Source: Flavobacteriales bacterium UBA3431 | Lineage (GTDB): Bacteria; Bacteroidota; Bacteroidia; Flavobacteriales; Schleiferiaceae | NCBI GenBank assembly: GCA_002381225.1 | Contig: DFSS01000051.1 | Location: 31,219 to 37,141 of the forward strand | DNA length: 5,923 nt | Reading direction: 5' to 3' | Program-made: the position numbers and the translations under genes | Shown here: one piece after another, positions 1 through 5,923 of the stretch | Layout of the letters: the number at the start of each line of letters is the position of its first letter | Position numbering within the stretch: the first letter of the stretch is position 1 | Notes under the pieces: model-generated | Told to the model about the DNA's origin: nothing | The model's input: the letters and a program-made list of their open reading frames with translations, nothing else | Databases searched by the model: none

Positions 1-350
1 GCGCCATCTGGGTATTCTTGGGAGGAGGCTTGGGCTCGGTAGCTCGTTGGGGCTTCGGACAGCTCAGTAAAGGCCTTTGGAACAACCCCCTTGCCGCGGT
101 GTTGGGGACGTTCGCGGCCAACGTGATCGCTTGCCTTCTGTTGGGCTACATCTTGGCCAAACAACCCCAAGAACGGCAACTTTGGTTTTGGGCCGTCGGA
201 TTCTGCGGAGGCTTTTCCACTTTCTCGACCTTCTCCAATGAGGTCCTTGTGTGGCTGAGGGCGGGAGACTACGGCTGGGCGCTTGGATACGTTAGCCTAT
301 CCCTACTGGGAGGGGTGCTTGGCCTTGTCCTGGGGGCTCGCATGGCGTGA
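1..350 (+). CDS. crcB: Fluoride ion channel CrcB/FluC, 5' end cut by window edge
   Basis: Small inner-membrane channel that exports fluoride; known family members work as dual-topology homodimers. The frame is open to the left edge, reading A-I-W-V-F-L before the first glycine-rich motif, so the true start lies just outside. About 115 residues are visible, and the family is usually about 120-130, so only a few codons are missing; the TTG at 18-20 is inside the gene, not its start. Family signatures seen: GGGLGSVARW near the N-terminus, GTFAANVIACLLLG in the second membrane segment with its conserved Asn, and GGFSTFSTFSNE, the Phe-box and helix break of the third segment. A fourth hydrophobic segment (YVSLSLLGGVLGLVLG) ends the protein. 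It runs convergently to the T9SS cargo gene with a 34-base gap. Any fluoride riboswitch would lie upstream, outside the window. Confidence 0.95.
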   Translation, partial: AIWVFLGGGLGSVARWGFGQLSKGLWNNPLAAVLGTFAANVIACLLLGYILAKQPQERQLWFWAVGFCGGFSTFSTFSNEVLVWLRAGDYGWALGYVSLSLLGGVLGLVLGARMA

Positions 351-384
351 AGCGCTGTGCTGGGCTACCCCTATGAAACGCGGC
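351..384. other. Short convergent intergenic gap, no clear terminator
   Basis: These 34 bases separate the stop codons of crcB (plus) and the T9SS cargo gene (minus). I looked for a hairpin followed by a T-run on both strands and found only trivial stems, such as GGG-CTA-CCC and the 6-base palindrome AGCGCT. Transcription from both sides may therefore end by another mechanism or inside the opposing gene. Confidence 0.6.
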
Positions 385-2592
385 TTAGCGATATAGGAGG
401 ACTGTACCGGTATACTCCACGGGGGAATCCCCAAAATCTACAATGAAAAGGTGCCAAGAATAGACGTCTTGGGGGCATTCGGGACCTTGGTTCTGCAATA
501 GGCCATTCCACTCTTCGAGCGCATCGTCCGATTGGTAGACGACTTGGCCCCATCGGTTGGCGATAACCAAATGGTAGGTGGTAAATCCTGTCACGAAGGG
601 GCGGAAGAATTCATTTTTACCATCGCCGTTCGGCGTGAAGGCGGTAGGGGCCCATATGTTCAGCACAGGATTGATCCGGACCCACACGCCCAGGGTGTCC
701 CAGCAACCGTATTGGTTGACGGCAATACGCTGTACTTCAAAATTCCCGGTGTCGCTGTATTGGTGCGCAAAGAAGTCCGTCTGGGTGTAGAGCGTGGAGT
801 CCCCCATGTCGAAGAAGTATTGCTCATTGAACAAAAATCCCCCGGCATCCACCGTCACGATTGGGGTGTAAATGCTGGTCACTGGCGGGGTGACCGTGAA
901 CGTACTCGAAGGCCTTGGATTCACCAGGACGGCTTCCGGATAGGAAACAAAAATGGTGTCGATGCAGCCTTCGTCCGTCCACATCCACAGCTTTACATCG
1001 TACAGACCGGCCTGCGTGTAGGTATGGGAAGGCATCGCCGCATGGCTGGTGTCCCCGTCCCCAAAGTCCCACAGGAAGAACATCTCGGTGGAGGCAGAGG
1101 CCTGGGGGTCAAAAAGATGGGTGTAGGGCTCGCAGCCTACGATACCGCTCAGCTGGGCGTCAATTTTGGGCCGCTGGTAGACCCGAATGGTATCAAACAC
1201 CGTTTCTTCACAGGCTTTGGATTGGATGTACAGGCTGACAGGGTAGGCACCAGGCTGAGAGAAGGTGATGGGAGGTGGGAATTCTCCGCTGTAGCTCGCC
1301 AAATTTGCGTCGCCGGGCTGCCCAAAGGTCCACTCAATCGTTGCATCCGGATACCAAAATCCCGTGGGGGTAAACGCAAAGTTCTGCTCGTCCGCACAGA
1401 CCCCTCCTGACCACTGTATCCCTGCGTTGATGGGGGGATAAATGTGGAAGACGACCTGGTCCGTATCCGCGCAGGGCCAGCCTGGATTGGCAATCAAGGT
1501 GACCACGTAGACCCCTGTGTCGTTAAACGTGTACACCGGGTTGGGTAAATTGGACGTATCCGTTGTGAGGTTGGGATCCCCAAAATCCCAGTGAAAGAAC
1601 GTCGCATTGTAGCTGTCTTCCTGGAAGGGTACGGTGGTACCAATGCAAAGCTGGGAAGGGTCATCCACTTCTGAAATAATGTCCGACCAAATGGCCGCCT
1701 GGCACGAGGTTACATTGAACTGATAGTCTCGTCGAATCGTATTGAGCAACACGCCATCCCGCCATTCCTCCACACACATGGCCATAACGTATTGACCGAG
1801 TACAGTGATCTTGCCCTGAAGATGGCCCGTCGTCGGGTTCATGCTCAAGGGAGGGTTGCCTGGTATGGGGTTCGTGGTGGTATTGGGTGCCTTGTAGGGG
1901 ATGACCGCGTAGGGAGGAGGGGCCGGTGGGCTGGGCTGGGGCGTATTGAATCCACCACCTTGGCCTTTTCCGCCTCCATGATAGAGATCACACAGCGAGT
2001 AATAAAGCGAATCCCCATCGGGGTCCGTGCAGGTTACAGGAACATTGAGGTACTCCTGTGAACACAATACGATGGGAGGGGTGGAATTCCACTGAGGGCT
2101 GCTGTTGCAGGTATCATTCGGTGGAATGCGCGTCGTCAAGGTCATCCCCCAGTCATCGGGATTATTGAGATTCGTGATGGTCGCATTGCGGCAGCAGCGC
2201 TGGTATGAAATGACATAGCCTGAGGCACGGGGCGGAAGGCTTTGAATGGTAATGTAATTCGCGTATTCCGTGCAGATATTCGGCGGGGCCTGGAGACAGG
2301 GGTTTCCCGTATTGGCAGGGAGGGGAATCGTCGCCCCTTTATTCACTTGCAAGTTGTAGAGCAGCTGACCGCTGACCCCGTCGTAAATACCAATGGAGGC
2401 CGTTTGGTCCAGTTGGGCTCCGGTGGAGTTGCAATCTCGGTATACGACCAGCTTTAGCTGGTACATGTTGTTGCCGGTACAGGTGTACGTGAGGTCTCCA
2501 CCCACCAGATGCGCAGCCCATGTGGGGAAGGTACCGCCCACAATGAGGATCACCGCCCATAGGGCACGAAGCCACATGGTGCGATTAGGCAT
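385..2592 (-). CDS. Secreted PKD-repeat protein with T9SS type B sorting domain
   Basis: Exported protein of 735 residues, probably delivered to the cell surface or medium by the type IX secretion system; its function is unknown and may be adhesion or matrix. The start at 2592 is chosen because the next residues form a signal peptide (MPNRTMWLR, hydrophobic core AVILIVGG, likely cleavage after TWAA at residue 27) and a near-consensus Shine-Dalgarno sits 9 bases upstream; the open frame to 2694 lies inside the kinase gene. Residues 28-300 are a Cys-rich domain opening with HLVGGDLTY and containing VVYRDC (49-54) and DPDGDSL (190-196), broken by a Gly/Pro-rich linker near 206-236. Four PKD-like repeats follow, marked by WDFGD (335), WTFGQPGD (421, degenerate), WDFGDGD (508) and FFDMGD (593, degenerate). 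Residues 645-735 are the gliding-motility-type C-terminal domain (AFTPNGDGKNEFF, NRWGQVVY, YTGTVLLYR). It is the last gene of the mevalonate cluster. Domain calls are firm; the role is inferred only from family. Confidence 0.93.
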   Translation of the reverse strand: MPNRTMWLRALWAVILIVGGTFPTWAAHLVGGDLTYTCTGNNMYQLKLVVYRDCNSTGAQLDQTASIGIYDGVSGQLLYNLQVNKGATIPLPANTGNPCLQAPPNICTEYANYITIQSLPPRASGYVISYQRCCRNATITNLNNPDDWGMTLTTRIPPNDTCNSSPQWNSTPPIVLCSQEYLNVPVTCTDPDGDSLYYSLCDLYHGGGKGQGGGFNTPQPSPPAPPPYAVIPYKAPNTTTNPIPGNPPLSMNPTTGHLQGKITVLGQYVMAMCVEEWRDGVLLNTIRRDYQFNVTSCQAAIWSDIISEVDDPSQLCIGTTVPFQEDSYNATFFHWDFGDPNLTTDTSNLPNPVYTFNDTGVYVVTLIANPGWPCADTDQVVFHIYPPINAGIQWSGGVCADEQNFAFTPTGFWYPDATIEWTFGQPGDANLASYSGEFPPPITFSQPGAYPVSLYIQSKACEETVFDTIRVYQRPKIDAQLSGIVGCEPYTHLFDPQASASTEMFFLWDFGDGDTSHAAMPSHTYTQAGLYDVKLWMWTDEGCIDTIFVSYPEAVLVNPRPSSTFTVTPPVTSIYTPIVTVDAGGFLFNEQYFFDMGDSTLYTQTDFFAHQYSDTGNFEVQRIAVNQYGCWDTLGVWVRINPVLNIWAPTAFTPNGDGKNEFFRPFVTGFTTYHLVIANRWGQVVYQSDDALEEWNGLLQNQGPECPQDVYSWHLFIVDFGDSPVEYTGTVLLYR

Positions 2593-3472
2593 GGAGGACC
2601 ACCTCCTTCCAGGGAAAAACCGGTGCGTACCCACAATGGTGAAGGTAGGCGAGGGCATCGGGATTTGGGTCGCAAAACAAGGCAAAGTCCCCACCCCAAG
2701 CGCCTAAGCTCTTCCCGCCCGCGTGAGCGCGCCCAGGGAGGGAAGCAAATCGGGGAAGAACGGGCGATTCGGCGCCTAAATGATCCGCCATAAACTGCTC
2801 ATGCGCAAGGAGGTAACTCGCCCATTGGTCCGGACGAGAGGCTTCCAGAAGGTCCAGTGTAAGTTGCGTGGTATGGGCAGCGGCCCAATCGTCGCGAGTC
2901 TCATAGGCCTTCACGGCGGCTTGGCTATCGCGTTTTTGGCCCAAGTAAGCCAAGTACAGTGCCTCACTTGGCCAATGCTCCATGGAAACCCGGCGAACCT
3001 CAGACGTATTGCCACGGCGGCGGTAGAGGATGGCCCCGGAGGCCTGCGCACAGGCCACATCGTAGCCTGAACCCTGGGAGACCGCAAAGTGGAGGGCCAT
3101 GGGGTCGACGCCCATCCATTGGGCGATCAAGGACGTCAAGGTACTTGAGCTTCCCCAGCCCCATGCACGCTCAAATTCGAGGACGGTCTCCACATGCCCT
3201 GTAGGCCACTCACTGCGTCCTGCTATTCGCAGGGCGGCTTCCATCGAGGTTCGGACCCAGCCGAGTTCGGGGGCCGATGCCACCTCGCCAGAAAGCCAAA
3301 TCTCGCCATGGCAATCCCGGGCTTCCCAAGTGAGCGGGGCGGTGCCCGGGTGATGGGTCAGGTGTTGCCCTTTTCGTGTCGGGACAGCTAAGGCCCATGC
3401 GCCATGGAGCACCGTGTACTCAGAAGTGAGAAGCAGTTTTCCGTGGGCAAAGAAATGCGTCGTCCCGGCCAT
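2585..3472 (-). CDS. GHMP-family kinase, GYDIA type, probable mevalonate pathway kinase
   Basis: Small-molecule kinase of 295 residues that transfers phosphate from ATP, most likely to mevalonate or phosphomevalonate, in the cytoplasm. Seen: GHMP motif 1 AHGKLLLTSEYTVLHG (9-24); the ATP loop WGWGSSSTL (104-112), a variant of the usual GLGSSAA; GSGYDVA (134-140), whose Asp138 aligns with the catalytic Asp of mevalonate kinases; GQKRDS (178-183); and motif 3 KSLGAWGGDF (254-263), where the usual GAGGGG is altered to GAWGGD. The length fits the family. Its ATG lies two bases after the reductase stop with no Shine-Dalgarno, so it probably depends on translation reinitiating from the reductase gene; its own stop overlaps the next start as ATGCCTAA. 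The neighbouring HMG-CoA reductase supports a mevalonate role. Which of the two phosphorylation steps it performs cannot be read from the sequence, so I give no gene symbol. Confidence 0.88.
   Translation of the reverse strand: MAGTTHFFAHGKLLLTSEYTVLHGAWALAVPTRKGQHLTHHPGTAPLTWEARDCHGEIWLSGEVASAPELGWVRTSMEAALRIAGRSEWPTGHVETVLEFERAWGWGSSSTLTSLIAQWMGVDPMALHFAVSQGSGYDVACAQASGAILYRRRGNTSEVRRVSMEHWPSEALYLAYLGQKRDSQAAVKAYETRDDWAAAHTTQLTLDLLEASRPDQWASYLLAHEQFMADHLGAESPVLPRFASLPGRAHAGGKSLGAWGGDFALFCDPNPDALAYLHHCGYAPVFPWKEVVLHA
2593..2606 (-). promoter_or_regulatory. Hairpin masking the Shine-Dalgarno core of the T9SS cargo gene
   Basis: On the minus strand GGAGG (2606-2602), loop TGGT, and CCTCC (2597-2593) form a perfect 5-bp stem that ends directly before the ATG. 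It would hide the ribosome binding site in free mRNA. A ribosome finishing the kinase gene, whose stop overlaps the start, would melt it. The pairing is visible; the coupling role is inferred. Confidence 0.5.
2597..2608 (-). promoter_or_regulatory. Near-consensus Shine-Dalgarno for the T9SS cargo gene
   Basis: The minus strand reads AAGGAGGTGGTC, matching the 16S-complementary AAGGAGGTGATC at 11 of 12 positions, with the GGAGG core 9 bases before the ATG at 2592. It lies inside the last codons of the kinase gene (K-E-V-V-L-H-A). The other two starts in this cluster have no such sequence, so this site decides the start and is unusual for Bacteroidota. Confidence 0.7.
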
Positions 3473-3474
3473 GA

Positions 3475-4806
3475 TTAATGGGTTTCAGGAAGGGGAAGGC
3501 CGCGCAAGTCATAAAAGGCCTTCACGACATCCGCATGGTGCGGTACCAATTTGGCAAACTGGGCAGCGATGATTTCTTTTTCCGTTTCAGACGCCCCCAG
3601 CTGGTTGAGGATATTCAAAAGGTGCATTTTCATGTGCCCTTTTTGAATGCCCGTGGTGGTTAAGGCACGCAAGGCGGCAAAATTTTGGGCCAAGCCCGAG
3701 GCGGCCACAATCATCATCAGCTCATGCGCTCCGGGATTGCCGAGCATCTCTAGGGCCATTTTCACGAGGGGATGCAACTGGGTCAGTCCACCCACGGTTC
3801 CAAGGGACAAGGGGATTTCAATCCAAAAGCGGAAGACGCCATCCTCCACCGAACAATGGGTCAAACTGCTGTAGGAGCCATTTCGGGCCGCGTAGGCGTG
3901 GCAGGCGGCTTCAACGGCACGGAAATCATTGCCCGTCGCCAAAATGACTGCATCGATGCCGTTCATAATCCCCTTGTTGTGGGTCGCAGCTCGATAAGGT
4001 TCCACCTCCGCGATGCGGACCGCGCGATGGAACTTATGGGCAAATTCCGCGGCCGTCATGTCAGTGCCCTCCAGCATCTCCTCCATGGGGCAAGACACTT
4101 CGCATCGGACCAAGCATTCGGGGGTGTAATTGGAGAGGATGCACATGACCACATCCAGGGGTGAGTGGGCGGTTCTGGCGTCCTCGCGCGCACAAGCTTT
4201 GAGGACCTTGGCCATTTCTTCCAGACAGGAATTGATGAAGTTGGCGCCCATGGAGTCCCGCGTGTCAAAGCGGACTTCCACCTGATAGTACTCCGCGAGG
4301 GCCTCCGTTTTATCGACGAGGCGAATGTCCAAGATGCCTCCCCCACGCTTTTCCATGTTCGCAGTGATGTGCGCGGTGGAGGCCCGGATTTGGCTTAGAT
4401 GGGCGTCAAACACCGCCTGCAAGGTCGGACCATCTCCTCCAAACATGAAGTGGATGTGGCCAATTTTAGTGGAGGAGAGGATGGACGAGCGGAATCCGCC
4501 TCGAGACATCCAGAACTGGGCTGATTTCGCGGCAGCGGCGACGACAGAACTCTCCTCAATGGCCATCGGCACCGTGTAGACCTTGCCGTTGATCAGGAAA
4601 TTTGGCGCCACACCAAAGGGAAGGTAGTAGTTGGCTACGGTATTCTCGATGAATTCATCATGGCGCTTTTGGATCGCGGCATCCGCATGCATATAGCTCT
4701 GCATCAATGCCATGCCGGCATCGGGTTGGGCCAAATGGGCTTTGGCAAGCCATTCCATTTTGGCTTGCTTGGAGAGTTTTGAAAATCCTTTAATCCGTTT
4801 TTCCAT
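3475..4806 (-). CDS. Hydroxymethylglutaryl-CoA reductase, class II ('degradative' type)
   Basis: Soluble 443-residue enzyme interconverting HMG-CoA and mevalonate with two NAD(P)H; no membrane segments, and the length is normal for class II. Motifs: ENTVANYYLPFGVAPNF (54-70), VPMAIEESSVVAAA (79-92) with the catalytic Glu at 84 or 85, GGDGPT (123-128), DSMGANFIN (184-192) of the cofactor site, HNKGIMNG with catalytic Lys278, ATGNDFRAVEA with Asp294, and IQKGHMKMH with catalytic His391. Spacing between these residues matches the Pseudomonas mevalonii enzyme as I recall it (Lys267, Asp283, His381). The class name 'degradative' comes from that organism; next to a GHMP kinase the likely direction here is reduction to mevalonate for isoprenoid synthesis. 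First gene of a tight three-gene cluster. The ATG at 4806 has no Shine-Dalgarno (upstream reads CTTCACGACGC) and lies about 14 bases after a likely transcription start. Confidence 0.96.
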   Translation of the reverse strand: MEKRIKGFSKLSKQAKMEWLAKAHLAQPDAGMALMQSYMHADAAIQKRHDEFIENTVANYYLPFGVAPNFLINGKVYTVPMAIEESSVVAAAAKSAQFWMSRGGFRSSILSSTKIGHIHFMFGGDGPTLQAVFDAHLSQIRASTAHITANMEKRGGGILDIRLVDKTEALAEYYQVEVRFDTRDSMGANFINSCLEEMAKVLKACAREDARTAHSPLDVVMCILSNYTPECLVRCEVSCPMEEMLEGTDMTAAEFAHKFHRAVRIAEVEPYRAATHNKGIMNGIDAVILATGNDFRAVEAACHAYAARNGSYSSLTHCSVEDGVFRFWIEIPLSLGTVGGLTQLHPLVKMALEMLGNPGAHELMMIVAASGLAQNFAALRALTTTGIQKGHMKMHLLNILNQLGASETEKEIIAAQFAKLVPHHADVVKAFYDLRGLPLPETH

Positions 4807-4825
4807 GCGTCGTGAAGAATAGGTG

Positions 4826-4833
4826 CAAAGGTA
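4826..4833 (-). promoter_or_regulatory. Putative Bacteroidota -7 promoter box (TACCTTTG) for the HMG-CoA reductase cluster
   Basis: The minus strand reads TACCTTTG, an exact match to the TAnnTTTG consensus used by the Bacteroidota main sigma factor, 19 bases before the reductase ATG. A TTTG upstream could serve as the -33 element, but it is about 25 bases away, longer than usual. Transcription would begin near 4819-4821, giving a very short leader. The box is seen; its use is inferred. Confidence 0.55.
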
Positions 4834-4878
4834 ACGCGCGCTGCGAGCCTTTGTTTTCCAAAGTCCGCAGCGCGCGTT
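4833..4878 (-). terminator. Strong stem-loop, probable terminator of the symporter gene
   Basis: Positions 4833-4845 and 4866-4878 form a perfect 13-bp, GC-rich inverted repeat (AACGCGCGCTGCG and its complement). The 20-base loop holds a second 5-bp stem, CTTTG (4849-4853) with CAAAG (4859-4863), so the whole folds as one nested hairpin. It begins 19 bases after the symporter stop on the minus strand, where a terminator is expected. The following bases, TTACCTTTG, give only a weak T-tract, so termination efficiency is uncertain. The last base is shared with the putative promoter box, so the element may also affect reductase expression. Confidence 0.7.
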
Positions 4879-4897
4879 TCAAAAGAGGGTGCCTGGA

Positions 4898-5923
4898 TTA
4901 GCTCCAGAAGAAGGCGTACAGGGCGGTCAAGATGAGCATCAAGGCGAAGGCACCGATGTTGTAAATCGCATCTGTTTTGAAGGTCTCTTTGGTGATCGCG
5001 ATGCCTTTCTCATCGTCTGCGCCGTGGTTTTGGCGGTAGGAGATGAAGGCGATGATGCCCATCGTTAGGAGGGCGGTGTAGCCCATTTGGTCCAAGAAAG
5101 GCAAGTCCACAAAGAGGGCTGAGTCCGACCAGCCTTTGGGGGCCACCTTGAAGTACATCGCAATGGGGATGGAGGTCAATGCGCCAATGATGGCTGCTTT
5201 GTTGGTGGTTTTCTTCCAGAAGAGGCCCAAGACGAAGACGGCCAAGATGCCTGGGCTGACCACGCCGGTGTATTCTTGAATAAACTGGAAAGCCTGGTCA
5301 ATCCCGCCCAACAAGGGAGCCATGATGGAGGCGATGATGAGCGCGACAACGGCCGAAATGCGGCCCATGGAGACGGTTTGGCGGTCGGTCGCATCGGGCT
5401 TGATGTAGGGCTTGTAGATGTCCATGGTAAAAATGGTCGCGGTTGAGTTGAGCATCGAGGCCAAAGAGGAAACGATGGCTGCCGTCAAGGCCGCGAAGGC
5501 CAATCCCTTGAGTCCCGTGGGAAGGAATTGCAAGAGCCAAGGATAGGCCTTGTCCGCTTGATCCATACTCGGCATGTTGGATTGGGCCGCGTCACCGAGG
5601 CTCGCTAAGATGGCCGGATCATGGATCATTACATAGGCTGCGATTCCAGGAATGACCACAATGATGGGGAGGATGAGCTTGATGCCCGCGGCCAGGAGAA
5701 TACCTTTTTGAGATTCGCGCAAGGATTTGGCGGCCAAGGTTCGCTGGATGATGTACTGGTTGAAGCCCCAGTAGTAGAGATTGGCAATCCACATGCCGCC
5801 CACCAAAACGCCAATGCCGGGCAAGCTGATGTAATCGGGGCTGGATTTATCCAAAATCATGGCAAATCGTTCGGGCGCGGCATCCATGATGGTGGCCATG
5901 CCGCCCATGAATCCTTCCCCGCC
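4898..5923 (-). CDS. Sodium/sugar symporter, SSS family, vSGLT-like (N-terminal part outside window)
   Basis: Inner-membrane protein that uses the sodium gradient to import a sugar, probably galactose or glucose. About 341 C-terminal residues are visible with at least eight hydrophobic segments; the full family length is about 540, so some 200 residues lie beyond the right edge. The frame stays open to 5923 (reading G-G-E-G-F before the first internal Met at 5908), so that Met is not the start. It follows Vibrio parahaemolyticus vSGLT very closely from memory: ANLYYWGFNQYIIQRTLAAK, NSTATIFTMDIYK, QAFQFIQEYTG and SPGILAVF. Numbering from the Met at 5908, Asn43, Tyr46, Lys77 and Gln211 fall at the positions of vSGLT sugar-site Asn260, Tyr263, Lys294 and Gln428, and Ala144, Ser147 and Ser148 at sodium-site Ala361, Ser364 and Ser365. 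Same strand as the reductase cluster but separated by 91 bases with a strong hairpin, so probably a separate unit. Confidence 0.95.
   Translation of the reverse strand, partial: GGEGFMGGMATIMDAAPERFAMILDKSSPDYISLPGIGVLVGGMWIANLYYWGFNQYIIQRTLAAKSLRESQKGILLAAGIKLILPIIVVIPGIAAYVMIHDPAILASLGDAAQSNMPSMDQADKAYPWLLQFLPTGLKGLAFAALTAAIVSSLASMLNSTATIFTMDIYKPYIKPDATDRQTVSMGRISAVVALIIASIMAPLLGGIDQAFQFIQEYTGVVSPGILAVFVLGLFWKKTTNKAAIIGALTSIPIAMYFKVAPKGWSDSALFVDLPFLDQMGYTALLTMGIIAFISYRQNHGADDEKGIAITKETFKTDAIYNIGAFALMLILTALYAFFWS

Noticed and set aside
1..17. Fluoride riboswitch in front of crcB
   Set aside because: The crcB frame is open to the left edge, so the leader region is not in the window.
532..1410. 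A 292-codon plus-strand open frame opposite the T9SS cargo gene
   Set aside because: Its translation is rich in Arg, Gly and Val with no recognisable motif or membrane segment, while the minus strand encodes clear PKD repeats and a sorting domain over the same bases. It is a mirror of the codon use on the real strand.
2616..2648. A second promoter-like box (TACCTTCA) before the T9SS cargo gene
   Set aside because: It lacks the TTTG half of TAnnTTTG and lies inside kinase codons for A-Y-L-H; the tight overlap makes an own promoter unnecessary.
2593..2694. N-terminal extension of the T9SS cargo protein to the ATG at 2694
   Set aside because: The extra 34 residues fall in the kinase coding sequence and would bury the signal peptide in the protein; the ATG at 2592 has a strong Shine-Dalgarno and puts the signal peptide first.
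2393..2707. A plus-strand frame across the kinase/cargo junction
   Set aside because: No motif is present and both overlapped minus-strand genes are strongly supported; composition is typical of an antisense shadow.
3772..4164. A 130-codon plus-strand frame opposite HMG-CoA reductase
   Set aside because: It lies entirely within a well-supported enzyme gene on the other strand, including the catalytic Lys and Asp regions, and has no features of its own.

Overview
The window looks like a chromosomal segment of a Bacteroidota bacterium with a fairly high GC content (clearly above 50% by eye). Four things point there: a secreted protein with PKD repeats and the Bacteroidota-only type B sorting domain of the type IX secretion system (T9SS); a class II ('degradative') HMG-CoA reductase beside a GYDIA-type GHMP kinase, a pairing I recall from this phylum; a TAnnTTTG promoter box; and two gene starts with no Shine-Dalgarno sequence. 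I cannot name the genus. T9SS type B cargo fits flavobacterial, saprospirial or chitinophagal lineages.

Layout, left to right. Positions 1-350 (+) hold the fluoride channel gene crcB/fluC, lacking only its first few codons. A 34-base convergent gap follows. From 4806 down to 385, three minus-strand genes are packed head to tail: HMG-CoA reductase (4806-3475), a GHMP kinase (3472-2585, two bases after the reductase stop), and a 735-residue T9SS cargo protein (2592-385, start overlapping the kinase stop by 8 bases). Upstream, 4807-4897 is a 91-base spacer with a perfect 13-bp inverted repeat (probable terminator) abutting a putative promoter for the reductase. From 4898 to the right edge (-) is the C-terminal part of a sodium/sugar symporter closely resembling Vibrio vSGLT.

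How the genes fit together. Reductase and kinase are consecutive-type steps of the mevalonate route to isoprenoids (HMG-CoA to mevalonate, then phosphorylation). The tight spacing indicates one transcript. The odd member is the third gene: a large exported, probably surface-attached or released protein, apparently translationally coupled to the kinase. Its start has a near-consensus Shine-Dalgarno embedded in the last kinase codons, whose GGAGG core can pair with CCTCC just before the ATG. That is the most interesting local structure in the window. The symporter and fluoride channel are ordinary membrane transport genes and appear to be separate units.

I found no RNA genes, CRISPR arrays, insertion sequences or phage genes. 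No gene-free stretch exceeds 91 bases.
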